This document shows, piece after piece, positions 17,745 through 27,573 of a stretch of DNA of 64,000 nt. Source of the DNA: Sporosarcina sp. Te-1 (GTDB taxonomy: Bacteria > Bacillota > Bacilli > Bacillales_A > Planococcaceae); contig NZ_CP071798.1 of assembly GCF_017498505.1 (NCBI RefSeq), positions 1,881,501 to 1,945,500 on the forward strand, in the 5' to 3' direction. How positions within the stretch are numbered: position 1 is the stretch's first letter; each line of letters begins with the position of its first letter. The position numbers and the translations under genes were made by a program. Under the pieces are notes generated by a model that did no database searches, was not told the origin of the DNA, and saw only the letters and a program-made list of their open reading frames with translations.

Positions 17745-19154
17745 TCAAAGTAATTTCTCGTATAGCTGTTCACTTGAAGAATTCAGACCTCGGATTGATA
17801 CCGCCACTCCTTCTTCCTCAAGCTTCTGTTTCACCTTAGCTACCGCGCCGACAGAAGATTCGTCCCATAGCTGGCTATCCTCAAAATCAATAATAATTTC
17901 CTTTTCCTTAACGGCCTGAAATGACTGGATGAATTTTGTCGTGGATGCAAAAAACAGCGGCCCTTTTACCTTGTATATGCCCGCATCGCACGTCACAGTC
18001 ACACGGGATATTTTTGCAACAAAGAAAAGCGAGCTCAAAATAACACCGACAACCACACCGATTGCGAGATTATGCGTATATAAAATGATCGCGACGGTGA
18101 TCAGCATGACGATCGATTCCGTTTTCGGCGCATGTTTCAAGAACTTGAACGATCCCCAATTGAATGTTGTCGCGGCGACCATGATCATGACACCGGCAAG
18201 GACAGGCATCGGAATTTTAACAACAACATCGCCTAACACAATAATCAAGAACATAAGAAAAACACCCGCAGTAAATGTGGAAAGTCGTCCACGGCCACCT
18301 GATTTAATATTGATCATCGATTGGCCGATTAATGCACATCCTGCCATCCCGCCGAAAAATCCTGTGAAGAAGTTGGCGATGCCTTGTCCGCGCGCCTCTC
18401 GATTTTTATCGCTCGGCGTGTCCGTCATATCATCCAGCACTTGGGAAGTGAGCAATGATTCCAGAAGTCCGACAATCGATAGCGCCAATGAATACGGGAA
18501 GATGATTTTCAGTGTTTCTAAGTTAAGTGGAATATCTGGAAGGAAAAACGTCGGCAAAGAACCTGGCATCTTTCCTAAATCACCGATTGTCTGCAGCGAT
18601 ACGCCGCTTATCAGTGCGATGACAGTCATCACTACAATTGCAATAAGGGGAGCAGGGATTGCGGTGAAAAAACGAGGCACCGCATACACTAATACCAATG
18701 TGGCGAAGGCAAAAACATATGTCATGGCATCATGGTCCCGCAAATATGGAAGCTGCGTAATGAAAATCATAATACCAAGTGCATTTACGAATCCAAGCAT
18801 CACAGAGTTCGGAATAAACCGCATCAAGTTCGCGACCCCAAGCCCTCCGAGAATAAATTGAATGATTCCTGTCAAAACCGTGGCTGCTAACACGTATTGC
18901 AAGCCATGGTCCGCCATTAAGTTGACGAGGATTAACGCCATCGCCCCGGTTGCCGCAGAGATTAGCCCAGGACGTCCCCCTACGAACGAAGTGATGACCG
19001 CAATTGCAAATGAAGCATAAAGGGCGACTCGCGGATCGACTCCTACGATGAACGCAAAGGCTAGCGCTTCCGGAATAAGCGCCAGCCCTACGACGACGCC
19101 TGCTAACAAATCGGTCCGCACATTGCCGAACCATTGTTGTTTTAAAGTATGCAT
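17745..19154 (-). CDS. SulP-family inorganic anion transporter with STAS domain
   Basis: 469 residues. About ten to fourteen hydrophobic segments with the SulP signature near GLALIPEALAFAFIVGVDPRVALYAS and GGRPGLISAATGAMA, then a STAS domain (about 385-469; IIDFEDSQLWDESSVGAV). It likely moves sulfate or bicarbonate across the membrane. AGAGGAG precedes the ATG at 19154. It is co-transcribed with the universal stress protein gene. Confidence 0.85.
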   Translation of the reverse strand: MHTLKQQWFGNVRTDLLAGVVVGLALIPEALAFAFIVGVDPRVALYASFAIAVITSFVGGRPGLISAATGAMALILVNLMADHGLQYVLAATVLTGIIQFILGGLGVANLMRFIPNSVMLGFVNALGIMIFITQLPYLRDHDAMTYVFAFATLVLVYAVPRFFTAIPAPLIAIVVMTVIALISGVSLQTIGDLGKMPGSLPTFFLPDIPLNLETLKIIFPYSLALSIVGLLESLLTSQVLDDMTDTPSDKNREARGQGIANFFTGFFGGMAGCALIGQSMINIKSGGRGRLSTFTAGVFLMFLIIVLGDVVVKIPMPVLAGVMIMVAATTFNWGSFKFLKHAPKTESIVMLITVAIILYTHNLAIGVVVGVILSSLFFVAKISRVTVTCDAGIYKVKGPLFFASTTKFIQSFQAVKEKEIIIDFEDSQLWDESSVGAVAKVKQKLEEEGVAVSIRGLNSSSEQLYEKLL

Positions 19155-19358
19155 TTTGTTGCTCTCCTCTCTCTCGTTGTATATGCATACCTACAATAGA
19201 TATAGTTAAGATTCTCAATAAACCGTTCCTAATTATATCAGAATAAACGATTTGGAACAGTCGTGGTGTAAACATGTTCTCCAATTTATAGAGAAATAAA
19301 TAAGAACTCAAACCGTTGTTGGTTTGGGTCCTTGAGATGGCCTCTTTTGCCATGTGTT

Positions 19359-19825
19359 TTATTTGTAAAACTTCCCTTTATGCATGAACTGTCTGTTTTT
19401 CGGTAATCCGACAACGGCTTCTGCGCTGCAGATTGCATCTACAAATACAAAACTGGCTTCATCCCCAATCATCGGCTACACTTGCTCAACTTCACCATTC
19501 AATGGTGTTACTCCTTGGGTAATTAAACTTAAACTTAAACTTTAGCGTAATGAACGTTCGCTTGATTTCCCTGTATAGTCACAGAAGTTATGCACTTTCT
19601 CCAAAACATCTCCAGGAACATAAGGGCTCCAAGAATCATAAAAACCGTCGCAGACTAAGGCCACGTTAACGCCTTCTGATCTCATAATATCAATTGAAAT
19701 GAGCTGAGAATTCACATCAACTTAAATCATAGCTTTGTAAGAAATGATATCCTCTATCCCCATTGCCTTCATCCTTTTAGCTGAACCATTTGAATATCCA
19801 GTTCATCATGTGGTACAGAAAGCTG
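19359..19825 (-). pseudogene. Decayed amidohydrolase (cytosine deaminase/AtzC-like), C-terminal remnant
   Basis: Minus-strand translation gives GVNVALVCDGFYDSWSPY followed by GDVLEKVHNFCDYTGKSS, then further down GDEASFVFVDAICSAEAVVG and a closing HKGKFYK. These match the last part of cytosine deaminase-like metal-dependent hydrolases. The reading is broken by at least two in-frame stops and a missing middle, and no N-terminal part is present. It is a gene in late decay between the SulP gene and the ankyrin gene. Confidence 0.6.
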
Positions 19826-19834
19826 ATGTGACAA

Positions 19835-20542
19835 TTACGCACCAGCTTCTTTCAATATATGTTCAATTTCTTTAAATCCACGTCGTTCGGCATGTTCTAG
19901 CGGGGTAACTCCATCTCTATCCCTAATATTGACGTCGGCGCCATGATCAACTAATAGTTGTACAATCTTTTGATGAGTTTTCCCCCCGTTCCCCAAAATA
20001 ATTGCTTCCAATAACGCAGTCCAATGCAAATTATTAATATGATTCACATCTGTGTCAGAGTTTGTTAATAACTCCTCCACAACATCTACATGTCCGCGTT
20101 CAGAAGCTGGAATAAGCGCAATTCCACCATACCGATTTGTTATTGTTGTATCCGCACCGGCCTCGACAGCAAGCTGAACGATTTCAATGAATCCTTCTGC
20201 TCCAGCATATAAAAGTACATTATCGAGATTATGATTACGAATATCTATGTCTGCCCCATGTTCTATAAGTGTCTTCACCATATTTACATTGTTTCTCTGT
20301 GTTGCTGCCATTACTGCTGTAACTCCTTGATGATCCGTCCCGTCAATATCTGCTCCATCTTCTATTAACTCTAAAACCGTTTCTGTGTCCCCTTCTGCTG
20401 CGGCAGAAATTAATCTTTGTTCCAAATTAGCCCCCTCCTTTTTTTCTAACTGTACAGGTGAACTTTCCTCAGAGTGTTGAGCCGTGCTACATGCTGCGAG
20501 CATAACTACAAGCAAACTTAAAAAAATTCCTCTCTGTTTCAA
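19835..20542 (-). CDS. Ankyrin-repeat lipoprotein
   Basis: About 235 residues. The N-terminus KQRGIFLSLLVVMLAAC is a lipoprotein signal peptide with the lipobox LAAC. After a short charged linker come five or six ankyrin repeats (for example GDTETVLELIEDGADIDGTD, NNVNMVKTLIEHGADIDIRN). It should be anchored on the outer face of the membrane and bind a protein partner. The TTG at 20542 is chosen because GGGAGG lies upstream and the signal peptide begins there. Confidence 0.75.
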   Translation of the reverse strand: MKQRGIFLSLLVVMLAACSTAQHSEESSPVQLEKKEGANLEQRLISAAAEGDTETVLELIEDGADIDGTDHQGVTAVMAATQRNNVNMVKTLIEHGADIDIRNHNLDNVLLYAGAEGFIEIVQLAVEAGADTTITNRYGGIALIPASERGHVDVVEELLTNSDTDVNHINNLHWTALLEAIILGNGGKTHQKIVQLLVDHGADVNIRDRDGVTPLEHAERRGFKEIEHILKEAGA

Positions 20543-20769
20543 AATGTTCTGAACCTCCCATATAAAATTAGTTTTACTTCTGATTTTCATATGCTAAATA
20601 GCGAGAAAGCCAGCACTGGATATGAGACGACAATGCTGTCTTATTTAGAGATGTGAAAAGAAGCTCAGCAGCTTTAAGGGTACATTTCTTTAGCACTTAT
20701 TTTATGGTATTTGTTTAAGAATAGCACGAAACCTGTTCCTGCTTAAAGATGACCGACTGTCCATAAAAA

Positions 20770-20804
20770 AGGACGCTTATTATTTTCAAAATAATAAGCA
20801 TCCT
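20770..20804. terminator. Long hairpin terminator
   Basis: Nearly perfect 15-bp arms (AGGACGCTTATTATTTT and its complement with one mismatch) with A and T runs at both sides, downstream of the CD3324-like gene. Confidence 0.75.
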
Positions 20805-20810
20805 TTTAAT

Positions 20811-21089
20811 TTATTTCTCAACCATTTTCTCTTGTCTAATGATTCTTCGAATACTTTTTTCGGAAAGATAATATGTCTCTGTTAATTCTACTATCGTAGT
20901 GCCGTTAAGAAACTTCGAGTAAATTTCTTTGTTTCTTTTTAGAAGCACTTCACGTGTTCCGTTCTTTTCACCCCAGGATTTTTTCCGTTCACTTTTCCTT
21001 GGAATGTATAACGGCTTTCCATCTACATACTTTTGAATATCTCGAATCAAGTCAGCTGGTAAAACACGTTCCGCATTAATATAGGTCAT
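20811..21089 (-). CDS. CD3324-family/Mor-like small HTH protein
   Basis: 92 residues. MTYINAERVLPADLIRDIQKYVDG with LYIPRK, then WGEKNGTREVLLKRNKEIY and a C-terminal helix-turn-helix (TIVELTETYYLSEKSIRRII). This is the compact CD3324/Mor-activator-like family common in Firmicutes; role unknown, probably transcriptional. It is monocistronic. Confidence 0.75.
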   Translation of the reverse strand: MTYINAERVLPADLIRDIQKYVDGKPLYIPRKSERKKSWGEKNGTREVLLKRNKEIYSKFLNGTTIVELTETYYLSEKSIRRIIRQEKMVEK

Positions 21090-21300
21090 CTTCTGCTCAC
21101 TCCTATTCGTTATTTTTAGAAATGGCAGTTAACCTTAATTTGGAAGTGTTTTATTTAGTTTTCATATAAGCATAATCACACTATTCAACAGTTATCACCT
21201 CACGATTCAACCTAACTCAAACCCTTTAGGCATCATTTCCAGTATTATAGCATTTTCTAACGATTGCAACAGACCTAATGGGATTGCGATTAATCCTTTG

Positions 21301-22146
21301 TCATATCGAATCCACTACGTTTTTAGGCCGTATAAAGAGAGTTTTCTCCATAACCTCCATTACGTCCATTTCCGGATATTCTGTTTGGATTAATTCATAA
21401 ACCTGTCCCATCAACACTTCTAAATCCCTTACCCCTTTGGTAGGGTGTTCCATTAGGATTGAAGTCATCCGACTTGAAATGTTCTCGGGAACAATCGGCA
21501 TCTTCTCTAAAGAAAGATTTTGCCATTTAAAAGCTGGATGATGAACATATAATCGATTTAACCCAAACAGCATTCCCATAATTTTCTCCTGGGTTGAAAC
21601 AATTACCTTGTATAGCATGAGCCAGTCTTCTCTAACCAGCAAGGCTTCACGGTTGCTCCACCTGTTACCCAAGTCCATATTCTTTCTGATCATTGCTTTA
21701 CTCAACTCGGCGGGATAGACCTTCACTTTTTCCTTGAGCAGTTGAATTACTTCTTCTCCGCCAAGCGGTATTCCCTCATGAACGAAAGCTACAAGACATT
21801 GTTTATTTAAGTCTGTTTCCCATTCTAAAGTTACTTCCTTGATTATCTTTTGAATCGTGCTTGTTAGGAAGTTACTAATCTCGAATTTTACACCTTGCGC
21901 TACATACGTTTCTGACCATTCCTCTTCCTCATAAGGATAAAAATCAATTATGTCCCCATTCGCTAAATGAATCGGACGTTTTCTGTCCTCTTCAGTCGGG
22001 CTCTCTTTCCAAAGAACCATTAACTCAATATCAGAATACTCATCTTGCCAATTCCGTGAAACAGATCCACCAAGCAGAACCGCTTCCACTTTGGGATTCT
22101 GCATATAGGATGCAGAATGTTCCCTTGCCAACGATTTTAAATCCAC
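21301..22146 (-). CDS. Nucleotidyltransferase-fold protein (MNT type, DUF4037-like C-terminus)
   Basis: 281 residues. The motif LLGGSVSRNWQDEYSDIEL is the GS...DxD/E nucleotidyltransferase site, here with the second acidic pair as Asp-Ile-Glu. The C-terminal helical part resembles kanamycin nucleotidyltransferase/DUF4037 proteins. The target is unknown. The start is GTG at 22146 with GGGGGAG upstream; a longer frame to 22194 lacks a site. Confidence 0.65.
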   Translation of the reverse strand: MDLKSLAREHSASYMQNPKVEAVLLGGSVSRNWQDEYSDIELMVLWKESPTEEDRKRPIHLANGDIIDFYPYEEEEWSETYVAQGVKFEISNFLTSTIQKIIKEVTLEWETDLNKQCLVAFVHEGIPLGGEEVIQLLKEKVKVYPAELSKAMIRKNMDLGNRWSNREALLVREDWLMLYKVIVSTQEKIMGMLFGLNRLYVHHPAFKWQNLSLEKMPIVPENISSRMTSILMEHPTKGVRDLEVLMGQVYELIQTEYPEMDVMEVMEKTLFIRPKNVVDSI

Positions 22147-22232
22147 ACAACTCCCCCCATCTTGTTCCAATATTACTATAGTATAAATATTCATTCAATG
22201 TAAGTTTAATAATATGATTCCTGAACACAGCA

Positions 22233-22261
22233 AACCCCCTTGGCACTCGACCAAGAGGGTT
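22233..22261 (-). terminator. Terminator of the GS-like operon
   Basis: AACCCTCTTGG and CCAAGGGGGTT arms on the minus strand followed by TTTGCTGTG. Confidence 0.7.
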
Positions 22262-22268
22262 ACTTGCA

Positions 22269-23621
22269 TTAAAAGATAGATGCGTACAACTGACGTTCCC
22301 ACTCATCCACCCGATTATGATGTTGGTTCCATTCTTCGTTCTTCACCTTGATGAATTCCTGCCAAATGTCTCTTCCGATACTCTCAGCGAGAATGGTGTC
22401 TTTCGCTAAGTGATCTAAAGCTTCCTTCAAATGACGTGGTACCCAGTCGATCCCTAGTGCTTCGAGCTCTTGGTCGGATAAGGTGCCAGCATCCTGTTCC
22501 AAAGGTGCGCCCGGATCCATCCGTTGTCTGACGCCGTGGAGACCCGCTGCAATTAATGCGGCCGATAACAAGTACGGATTGCATGTCCCATCCGCTCCCC
22601 GGTACTCGAATCGTCTTTCTCTTCGAGGTTCCAGTACACGCACTAATACCGAGCGGTTTCCAGCTCCGTAGCAGACGTGAGCTGGTGCCCATGAACCCGG
22701 AATCATCCGTTTATAGGAGTTCATGGTCGGCGCCCCGATAGCCGATAACGATTTGCCATGATGAAGAATGCCGCCGATAAAATGATAAGCCGTGTCAGAC
22801 AAGTCTAGACCACGTGTATCACTCAAATCTTTAAACAGGTTTTTCTTTTCATCGAACAAGCTGATATGGATGTGGAGCCCACTGCCTGCGTAATCATTAA
22901 ATGGTTTCGGGGCAAGCGTTCCGACCATTCCCATATCCCTTGCGACGTGCTTGAACAGTTGACGGAACGTCACTTGATCGTCCGTTGCCTTGAGGCAATG
23001 ATCATATTTCAAATTGATCTCGACTTGTCCCGGTCCATATTCGCTGGACATCTGTTCCGTTTCAACGCCCATTTGTTTCATCGTTTCTATGAAAGTTTGA
23101 ACAAACTCTTCCTGTTCGTCCAATCCGTCTGTGGAGAAGCATGCGCTTCGGTCAGCCGGAACTAGTTTTCCATTTTCCTCTTTCAATAAATACGCTTCTT
23201 GCTCATAAACCATGAACAATTTTCCGCCCAGGACCTCTTCCGCTTCCTTCAGCAATTTCTTTAACACGCTTCTCGGACAGCCTGACCATGGGTTTCCATT
23301 CTCATCGACCAAATCACAGAACATCCTGGCCGTATTTCTACGATGTGGCAGCACGACGAATGTTTCAGGATCCGGCATGGCAAAAAAGTCTCCTCCATCT
23401 GTTCCATATAACGGGTTAGGTACGTACGTATCAAACATAGTGAAATCCATGATGGCTGTACTGAAATTCACACCACTTTCCATCGCTCCGGCAATAAACT
23501 CTTTCCGGATGGTCCGTGCACGTGTAACTCCTGTGTAATCCAAAAACTCAATTCGGATATAATCAATGCCCTCTTCCTCGATCCGCTGGAGAACATCTTC
23601 TTTCGTTGTCACCTTAGTCAT
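22269..23621 (-). CDS. Glutamine synthetase homologue (GlnA-like, gamma-glutamyl ligase type)
   Basis: 450 residues with the beta-Grasp N-terminus (YIRIEFLDYTGVTRARTI) and catalytic domain; metal ligands and ATP site are visible in EQEAYL, SSEYGPGQVEINL, GSGLHIHISL and RRERRFEYRGADGTCNPYL. The NxTVKE region of true GlnA is replaced. This group includes PuuA-like and FluG-like ligases that join glutamate to an amine using ATP. It is last in a four-gene operon, overlapping the M20 gene by 4 bp. In FluG proteins a GS domain is fused to an amidohydrolase like the one at the head of this operon. Confidence 0.85.
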   Translation of the reverse strand: MTKVTTKEDVLQRIEEEGIDYIRIEFLDYTGVTRARTIRKEFIAGAMESGVNFSTAIMDFTMFDTYVPNPLYGTDGGDFFAMPDPETFVVLPHRRNTARMFCDLVDENGNPWSGCPRSVLKKLLKEAEEVLGGKLFMVYEQEAYLLKEENGKLVPADRSACFSTDGLDEQEEFVQTFIETMKQMGVETEQMSSEYGPGQVEINLKYDHCLKATDDQVTFRQLFKHVARDMGMVGTLAPKPFNDYAGSGLHIHISLFDEKKNLFKDLSDTRGLDLSDTAYHFIGGILHHGKSLSAIGAPTMNSYKRMIPGSWAPAHVCYGAGNRSVLVRVLEPRRERRFEYRGADGTCNPYLLSAALIAAGLHGVRQRMDPGAPLEQDAGTLSDQELEALGIDWVPRHLKEALDHLAKDTILAESIGRDIWQEFIKVKNEEWNQHHNRVDEWERQLYASIF

Positions 23622-24805
23622 ACGCTTGCCCTCACTTTCTTCAGTAGATGTGTTGCAAAGTTGACGTACAAATCGACCCCGACCGCCAGGACTTGATCGT
23701 CGAAATGGAATTTCGGATGATGCAGGTCATAGGACACTTCGCCCTCTTTTTTAATTCCCAATCTGAAGTAAAAACTTGGAACGGCCTCAGAAAAGTAACC
23801 GAAATCATCTGCTCCCATGGATGGGTCCTTCAATTCAAAGACTTGTTCCTCGCCAAGCAATTCCTTCGCCATCGCTTCGAACTCATTTGCGATCAAACGA
23901 TCATTTTCGATAGGAGGAGCGCCTAATACAAATTCCACTTTAACGCTCGCATCCCACAGACATTCCGCTGCCCGGCACACTTTTTCCACTTCGGTTTGCA
24001 ATTTCTTTCGAACATCCGGTTGCAAAGCTCGCACCGTGCCTTCCATTGTTACTGTATCCGCGACAACATTACTAGCCTCTCCGCCTATTATCTTGCCAAC
24101 ATGGATCACCATTGGATGTACAGGGTTAAAACTTTTCGCTGTAATTGATTGCAGGTTTTGTATCAACTGGGTTGCAATGGTGATGGCATCTACCGCTTCA
24201 TGCGGTCTTGCACTATGCCCTCCTTTTCCCTTGATGACAATTTTGAAATCATCACAGGATGCCGTCATGCTGCCTGTTTTTACACCGACAGAACCAAATG
24301 GCAAGTAAGGCCATAGATGAAGGCCAACTACCGCGTCCAATTTGGGATTCTCCAAAATACCTTTTTCAATTAAAGCCAATGCCGCTCCATCCGCTTCTTC
24401 GCCAGGCTGAAAAATGCAACGGACTGTTCCCTGCAGAACATCCCGTTTCGCATACAGCTCGTGTACCGCACCAAGCAAGATGGATGTGTGCCCATCATGG
24501 CCACACGCATGCATAACATGGTCGTTTTTCGATTTGTAGGGAACATCCGCTTGTTCCTGAATAGGCAATGCATCAATATCAGCTCGCAATCCGATGGCTG
24601 GTCCCTCTTCTTTGCCGACAATATCCACATAGACGCCTGTTTCACCAATTGTTTTATACGGGATATCCCATGCTTCGAGCATTTTCCGGATAAATGTTGC
24701 TGTCTGATACTCTTGGAAACTTAATTCTGGATACTGATGTAAATGTCTTCGAATTGCTATGATTTCGCTACTCAACCTCGTTGAGATACGTTCTGCATCA
24801 GTCAT
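23618..24805 (-). CDS. M20 family amidohydrolase (N-acyl amino acid/hippurate hydrolase type)
   Basis: 395 residues. Motifs: RRHLHQYPELSFQEYQTA, LRADIDALPIQE, MHACGHDGHTSILLGA with metal ligands Cys-Gly-His, PGEEADGA, and a late GADDFGYF. Known relatives remove acyl or aminoacyl groups from amino acids with two metal ions. Overlaps both neighbours, so it is translated with them. In this operon it may free an amino acid or amine from an imported conjugate. Confidence 0.85.
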   Translation of the reverse strand: MTDAERISTRLSSEIIAIRRHLHQYPELSFQEYQTATFIRKMLEAWDIPYKTIGETGVYVDIVGKEEGPAIGLRADIDALPIQEQADVPYKSKNDHVMHACGHDGHTSILLGAVHELYAKRDVLQGTVRCIFQPGEEADGAALALIEKGILENPKLDAVVGLHLWPYLPFGSVGVKTGSMTASCDDFKIVIKGKGGHSARPHEAVDAITIATQLIQNLQSITAKSFNPVHPMVIHVGKIIGGEASNVVADTVTMEGTVRALQPDVRKKLQTEVEKVCRAAECLWDASVKVEFVLGAPPIENDRLIANEFEAMAKELLGEEQVFELKDPSMGADDFGYFSEAVPSFYFRLGIKKEGEVSYDLHHPKFHFDDQVLAVGVDLYVNFATHLLKKVRASV

Positions 24806-26192
24806 TGTTCACTTCGCCCACCTTTATTTCTTGTTGCGGATCTACTGGTTTCTGCTTTTTAAATGCTGATTTATTGAAGACAGAGAAAAGGATGAAAAGG
24901 ATCGCTAGCCAAATGCCGCCTCTCACCAATGTCATCAGGTCATTGACGAATGAACCATACAACACAATGACAATTCCGATGAAGCCGAGTACCGGGAATA
25001 ACGGGAACAATGGTTGTCTCCAACGTAATTTGGCAATCTCTTCTTTATGCTTCATGCGGTAGATGACGCTTGCAATCAATGCTAGACTCCAAGAGAACAG
25101 CCATGCAATGACCAATTGATTTGATAATTCGATATAAATGAAATCAGGATTGAATTGTCCAATGACAATTAATAGAACTGTCGCCGCCCAAATGATGAGG
25201 ATGGCATTGACTGGCGCATATGTCTTCGGGTGAATCTTACCAAGAAACTTTGGAAGCATTCCCTCTCTCGCCTGCTCGTAGAAAATTCGAGATGCTGCAT
25301 ATAGAGTTCCCATCAAGATCGTGGTCGCTGCAGCAATCCAAGCTGCCGCATTCATGATGAACGCACCTGCAACGCCAAACACTTTCCCTGCTGCAACAGT
25401 GAACGGCGAACTGTCGATCGTTACATCCGTGTAGGGTATAATCCCCTGCAATACGAAATGTGCAAATGAATAGATGGCAATGAACGTGATACTGGACCAA
25501 ATCAAACCTCTCGGCAAGTCCCGTTCCGGATTAATTGCCTCCGCTCCAGCTGTCACCAAAGTCAACGCTCCAAGATACGCGTACGTCCCCATTGGGATAG
25601 CACCGAAAAACCCTTCCATTCCGTATGGCATGAACGGTGTAAAGTTATTCAAGTCAACGTCCTTAAATCCGATGATCGCGAATATGACCATCACCCCAAC
25701 CAATGCTGCCACAAGATAAAGCTGCAAGCGTGCCGCAAACATTACACCTGCCATATTGATTAAAGCAAATAATGTGATAAATAGAATCGCAAAGAATGCC
25801 GGCCACCAGCTAGCTGTCAAACTAGGGAAAAACCACATTGTGATCTTCCCTAACGCCAAGCCGACACTGCCGCCTGCAATAATCCAGCCTATCGCAAACG
25901 TCATCCCTGCAAGGAACCCCCATGATTTACCCATGAACCGCTCCACCCACATGGACATTGCGCCGGCATTCGGCATGGCAACAGCCATTTCCGTTAACGC
26001 TAAGATCAAGAACAGCTGGAACAACCCCGCGATCATATATGACACGATCGAACTCGGTCCTGCCACAGCAATCCCTTGTCCCATCAATAAAAAGATTCCA
26101 TCCCCTACGACCGCACCCACTCCAAGCGCCCAAATATGCCAGAACTTCAGCGTCCGTTTAGGTTGCAAATCAAGCCCTAAACCATTTCCCAT
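24798..26192 (-). CDS. APC-family amino acid/polyamine permease
   Basis: 464 residues with about 12 transmembrane helices. The start LKFWHIWALGVGAVVGDGIFLLMGQGIA is the APC helix 1 motif that binds the substrate backbone. It should import an amino acid or related compound. It overlaps the M20 gene by 8 bp and follows the amidohydrolase by 19 bp. Confidence 0.85.
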   Translation of the reverse strand: MGNGLGLDLQPKRTLKFWHIWALGVGAVVGDGIFLLMGQGIAVAGPSSIVSYMIAGLFQLFLILALTEMAVAMPNAGAMSMWVERFMGKSWGFLAGMTFAIGWIIAGGSVGLALGKITMWFFPSLTASWWPAFFAILFITLFALINMAGVMFAARLQLYLVAALVGVMVIFAIIGFKDVDLNNFTPFMPYGMEGFFGAIPMGTYAYLGALTLVTAGAEAINPERDLPRGLIWSSITFIAIYSFAHFVLQGIIPYTDVTIDSSPFTVAAGKVFGVAGAFIMNAAAWIAAATTILMGTLYAASRIFYEQAREGMLPKFLGKIHPKTYAPVNAILIIWAATVLLIVIGQFNPDFIYIELSNQLVIAWLFSWSLALIASVIYRMKHKEEIAKLRWRQPLFPLFPVLGFIGIVIVLYGSFVNDLMTLVRGGIWLAILFILFSVFNKSAFKKQKPVDPQQEIKVGEVNND

Positions 26193-26211
26193 ATAGTCTC
26201 CCCCTTATCCG

Positions 26212-27369
26212 TCACGCTGTAATGTTATAAATCTTTTCGAAATTCCGATAGAGAATCATCTCTCCAATAAACTGCGCTTTCTCCACACTCATATAATCCT
26301 TTTCAACCCATTCATTCAATACGCGCTCGAAGCATTGGATGAACAGCTTGACACCCATCCAATTCATTTCCGGCACCGTAAATGCATCCGATCCATACAT
26401 GACCTTATCGAATGGCGCAAGTTCGAGAACTTGTGAAATGACACGCTCCACCCCATGGCCGGTAAATGGATTTTGCAAGGAAATATCCATATACACATTC
26501 GGCAAAATACTGACGATGAATGCCGCCTCTTCCATCCACGGATACCCACCGTGTACGAGATGGACCTTCGTATCCTTATATTTGTCCTTCCGAAGCGTAT
26601 CAAGCAGGAAGCTTGGGCTTGCCTTGGTCATTACCACTTCCCCGTCGCCGATGCCGGTATGGATATGCATGAATTTATCGGCTTCCGTACACGCTTCCAT
26701 AGCAAGATGGAAACAATAATCCCGGAATGCTTTAGCAGGAGCCCGGTTATCGTCGACGAATGTCGCATACTCCTTTTCCGCTGCCTCCCGATCCATTTCA
26801 AGAACTTCGAGCCCGCTTCTGTATGCAATGATGGTTTTCAACCCGACGACCTGGTCATCCGCCAAATCATCCTGTAACCGCTTTCGGTAACGGCAGATAA
26901 AATCATCGAAGCTGATATTCATTTCTGCTAATGCCACCATGATCGGCTCAATTCGGCTGATCTCCCATATACGTGCTCCCGTCATCCCTTCAAACTCCGC
27001 ATGATTGATGGGCGGTTGAGGATAGCCAAAATCCATGATTGCTCCAACTAAATTGACATCTTGGAACAGTTCCTTCGTGTAAGCGGGGTAGTCTTTCGCT
27101 TTCTGATTCCGTACATCGACAATGGCCGTCAAGTCTTCTTCACATGAATAATAGGAAGCCATCTGCCGCAATAAAATTTGAATCCACATATTGGACCCCG
27201 GATACGGTTGATGCTTCTCAATCCCTTCAAGACTAGAAAACATTTCTGGTATGACGGACAGAGATAATTTTCGTAAGAAGCTGACAGGAGATTCAGGTGT
27301 TGTACTTTCTTTGAATGGATGTGCATGAACATCGACTACTTTGATTCCTTGTAAACTCACTTTTTCCAA
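26212..27369 (-). CDS. Amidohydrolase, FluG N-terminal-domain type
   Basis: 385 residues, TIM-barrel amidohydrolase (COG2159-like). Motifs: VVDVHAHPF (first metal histidines), FMHIHTGIGDGE, VHLVHGGYPWMEEAA and MYGSDAFTVPE. This order matches the amidohydrolase domain of FluG/NodGS proteins. Likely acts on a carbon-nitrogen bond of the operon substrate. It is the first gene, divergent from the regulator at 27574. Confidence 0.75.
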   Translation of the reverse strand: MEKVSLQGIKVVDVHAHPFKESTTPESPVSFLRKLSLSVIPEMFSSLEGIEKHQPYPGSNMWIQILLRQMASYYSCEEDLTAIVDVRNQKAKDYPAYTKELFQDVNLVGAIMDFGYPQPPINHAEFEGMTGARIWEISRIEPIMVALAEMNISFDDFICRYRKRLQDDLADDQVVGLKTIIAYRSGLEVLEMDREAAEKEYATFVDDNRAPAKAFRDYCFHLAMEACTEADKFMHIHTGIGDGEVVMTKASPSFLLDTLRKDKYKDTKVHLVHGGYPWMEEAAFIVSILPNVYMDISLQNPFTGHGVERVISQVLELAPFDKVMYGSDAFTVPEMNWMGVKLFIQCFERVLNEWVEKDYMSVEKAQFIGEMILYRNFEKIYNITA

Positions 27370-27486
27370 CAGTTCCTCTTCCCTTCTTGTACTGTCTGGA
27401 TGATCAATTAATCAATCCGACAACTTTTTTCCGCAAAACATTTTTCATACCCAAGTCTTTATTTACAAATAAAAACTATAGACAAC

Positions 27487-27496
27487 CAGGTACCTG
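27487..27496. promoter_or_regulatory. Palindrome CAGGTACCTG, possible activator site
   Basis: A perfect 10-bp palindrome in the 200-bp divergent region between the regulator and the operon, about 118 bp upstream of the operon start. Nearby on the minus strand TGAAAAATGTTTTGC resembles a poor sigma-54 -24/-12 pair, with GA in place of GG. Confidence 0.3.
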
Positions 27497-27573
27497 AATA
27501 TGATAGAGTCAATTATATGATTTTTTAGATCTGCTTCAAGAAAGAGAAAATTATTTTTCGGAGATGGTTGAAA

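Noticed and set aside
17929..18861. 310-codon plus-strand frame opposite the SulP gene
   Set aside because: It is a shadow of the transporter; no start signal and unlikely composition.
19303..19318. Word AAGAACTCAAACCGTT repeated at 32594
   Set aside because: Only two copies, both near terminator-like sequence; too little to call a repeat family.
27370..27573. Firm sigma-54 promoter for the FluG-like operon
   Set aside because: The best candidate has GC at -12 but GA in place of GG at -24, so it is too weak to list as a promoter.
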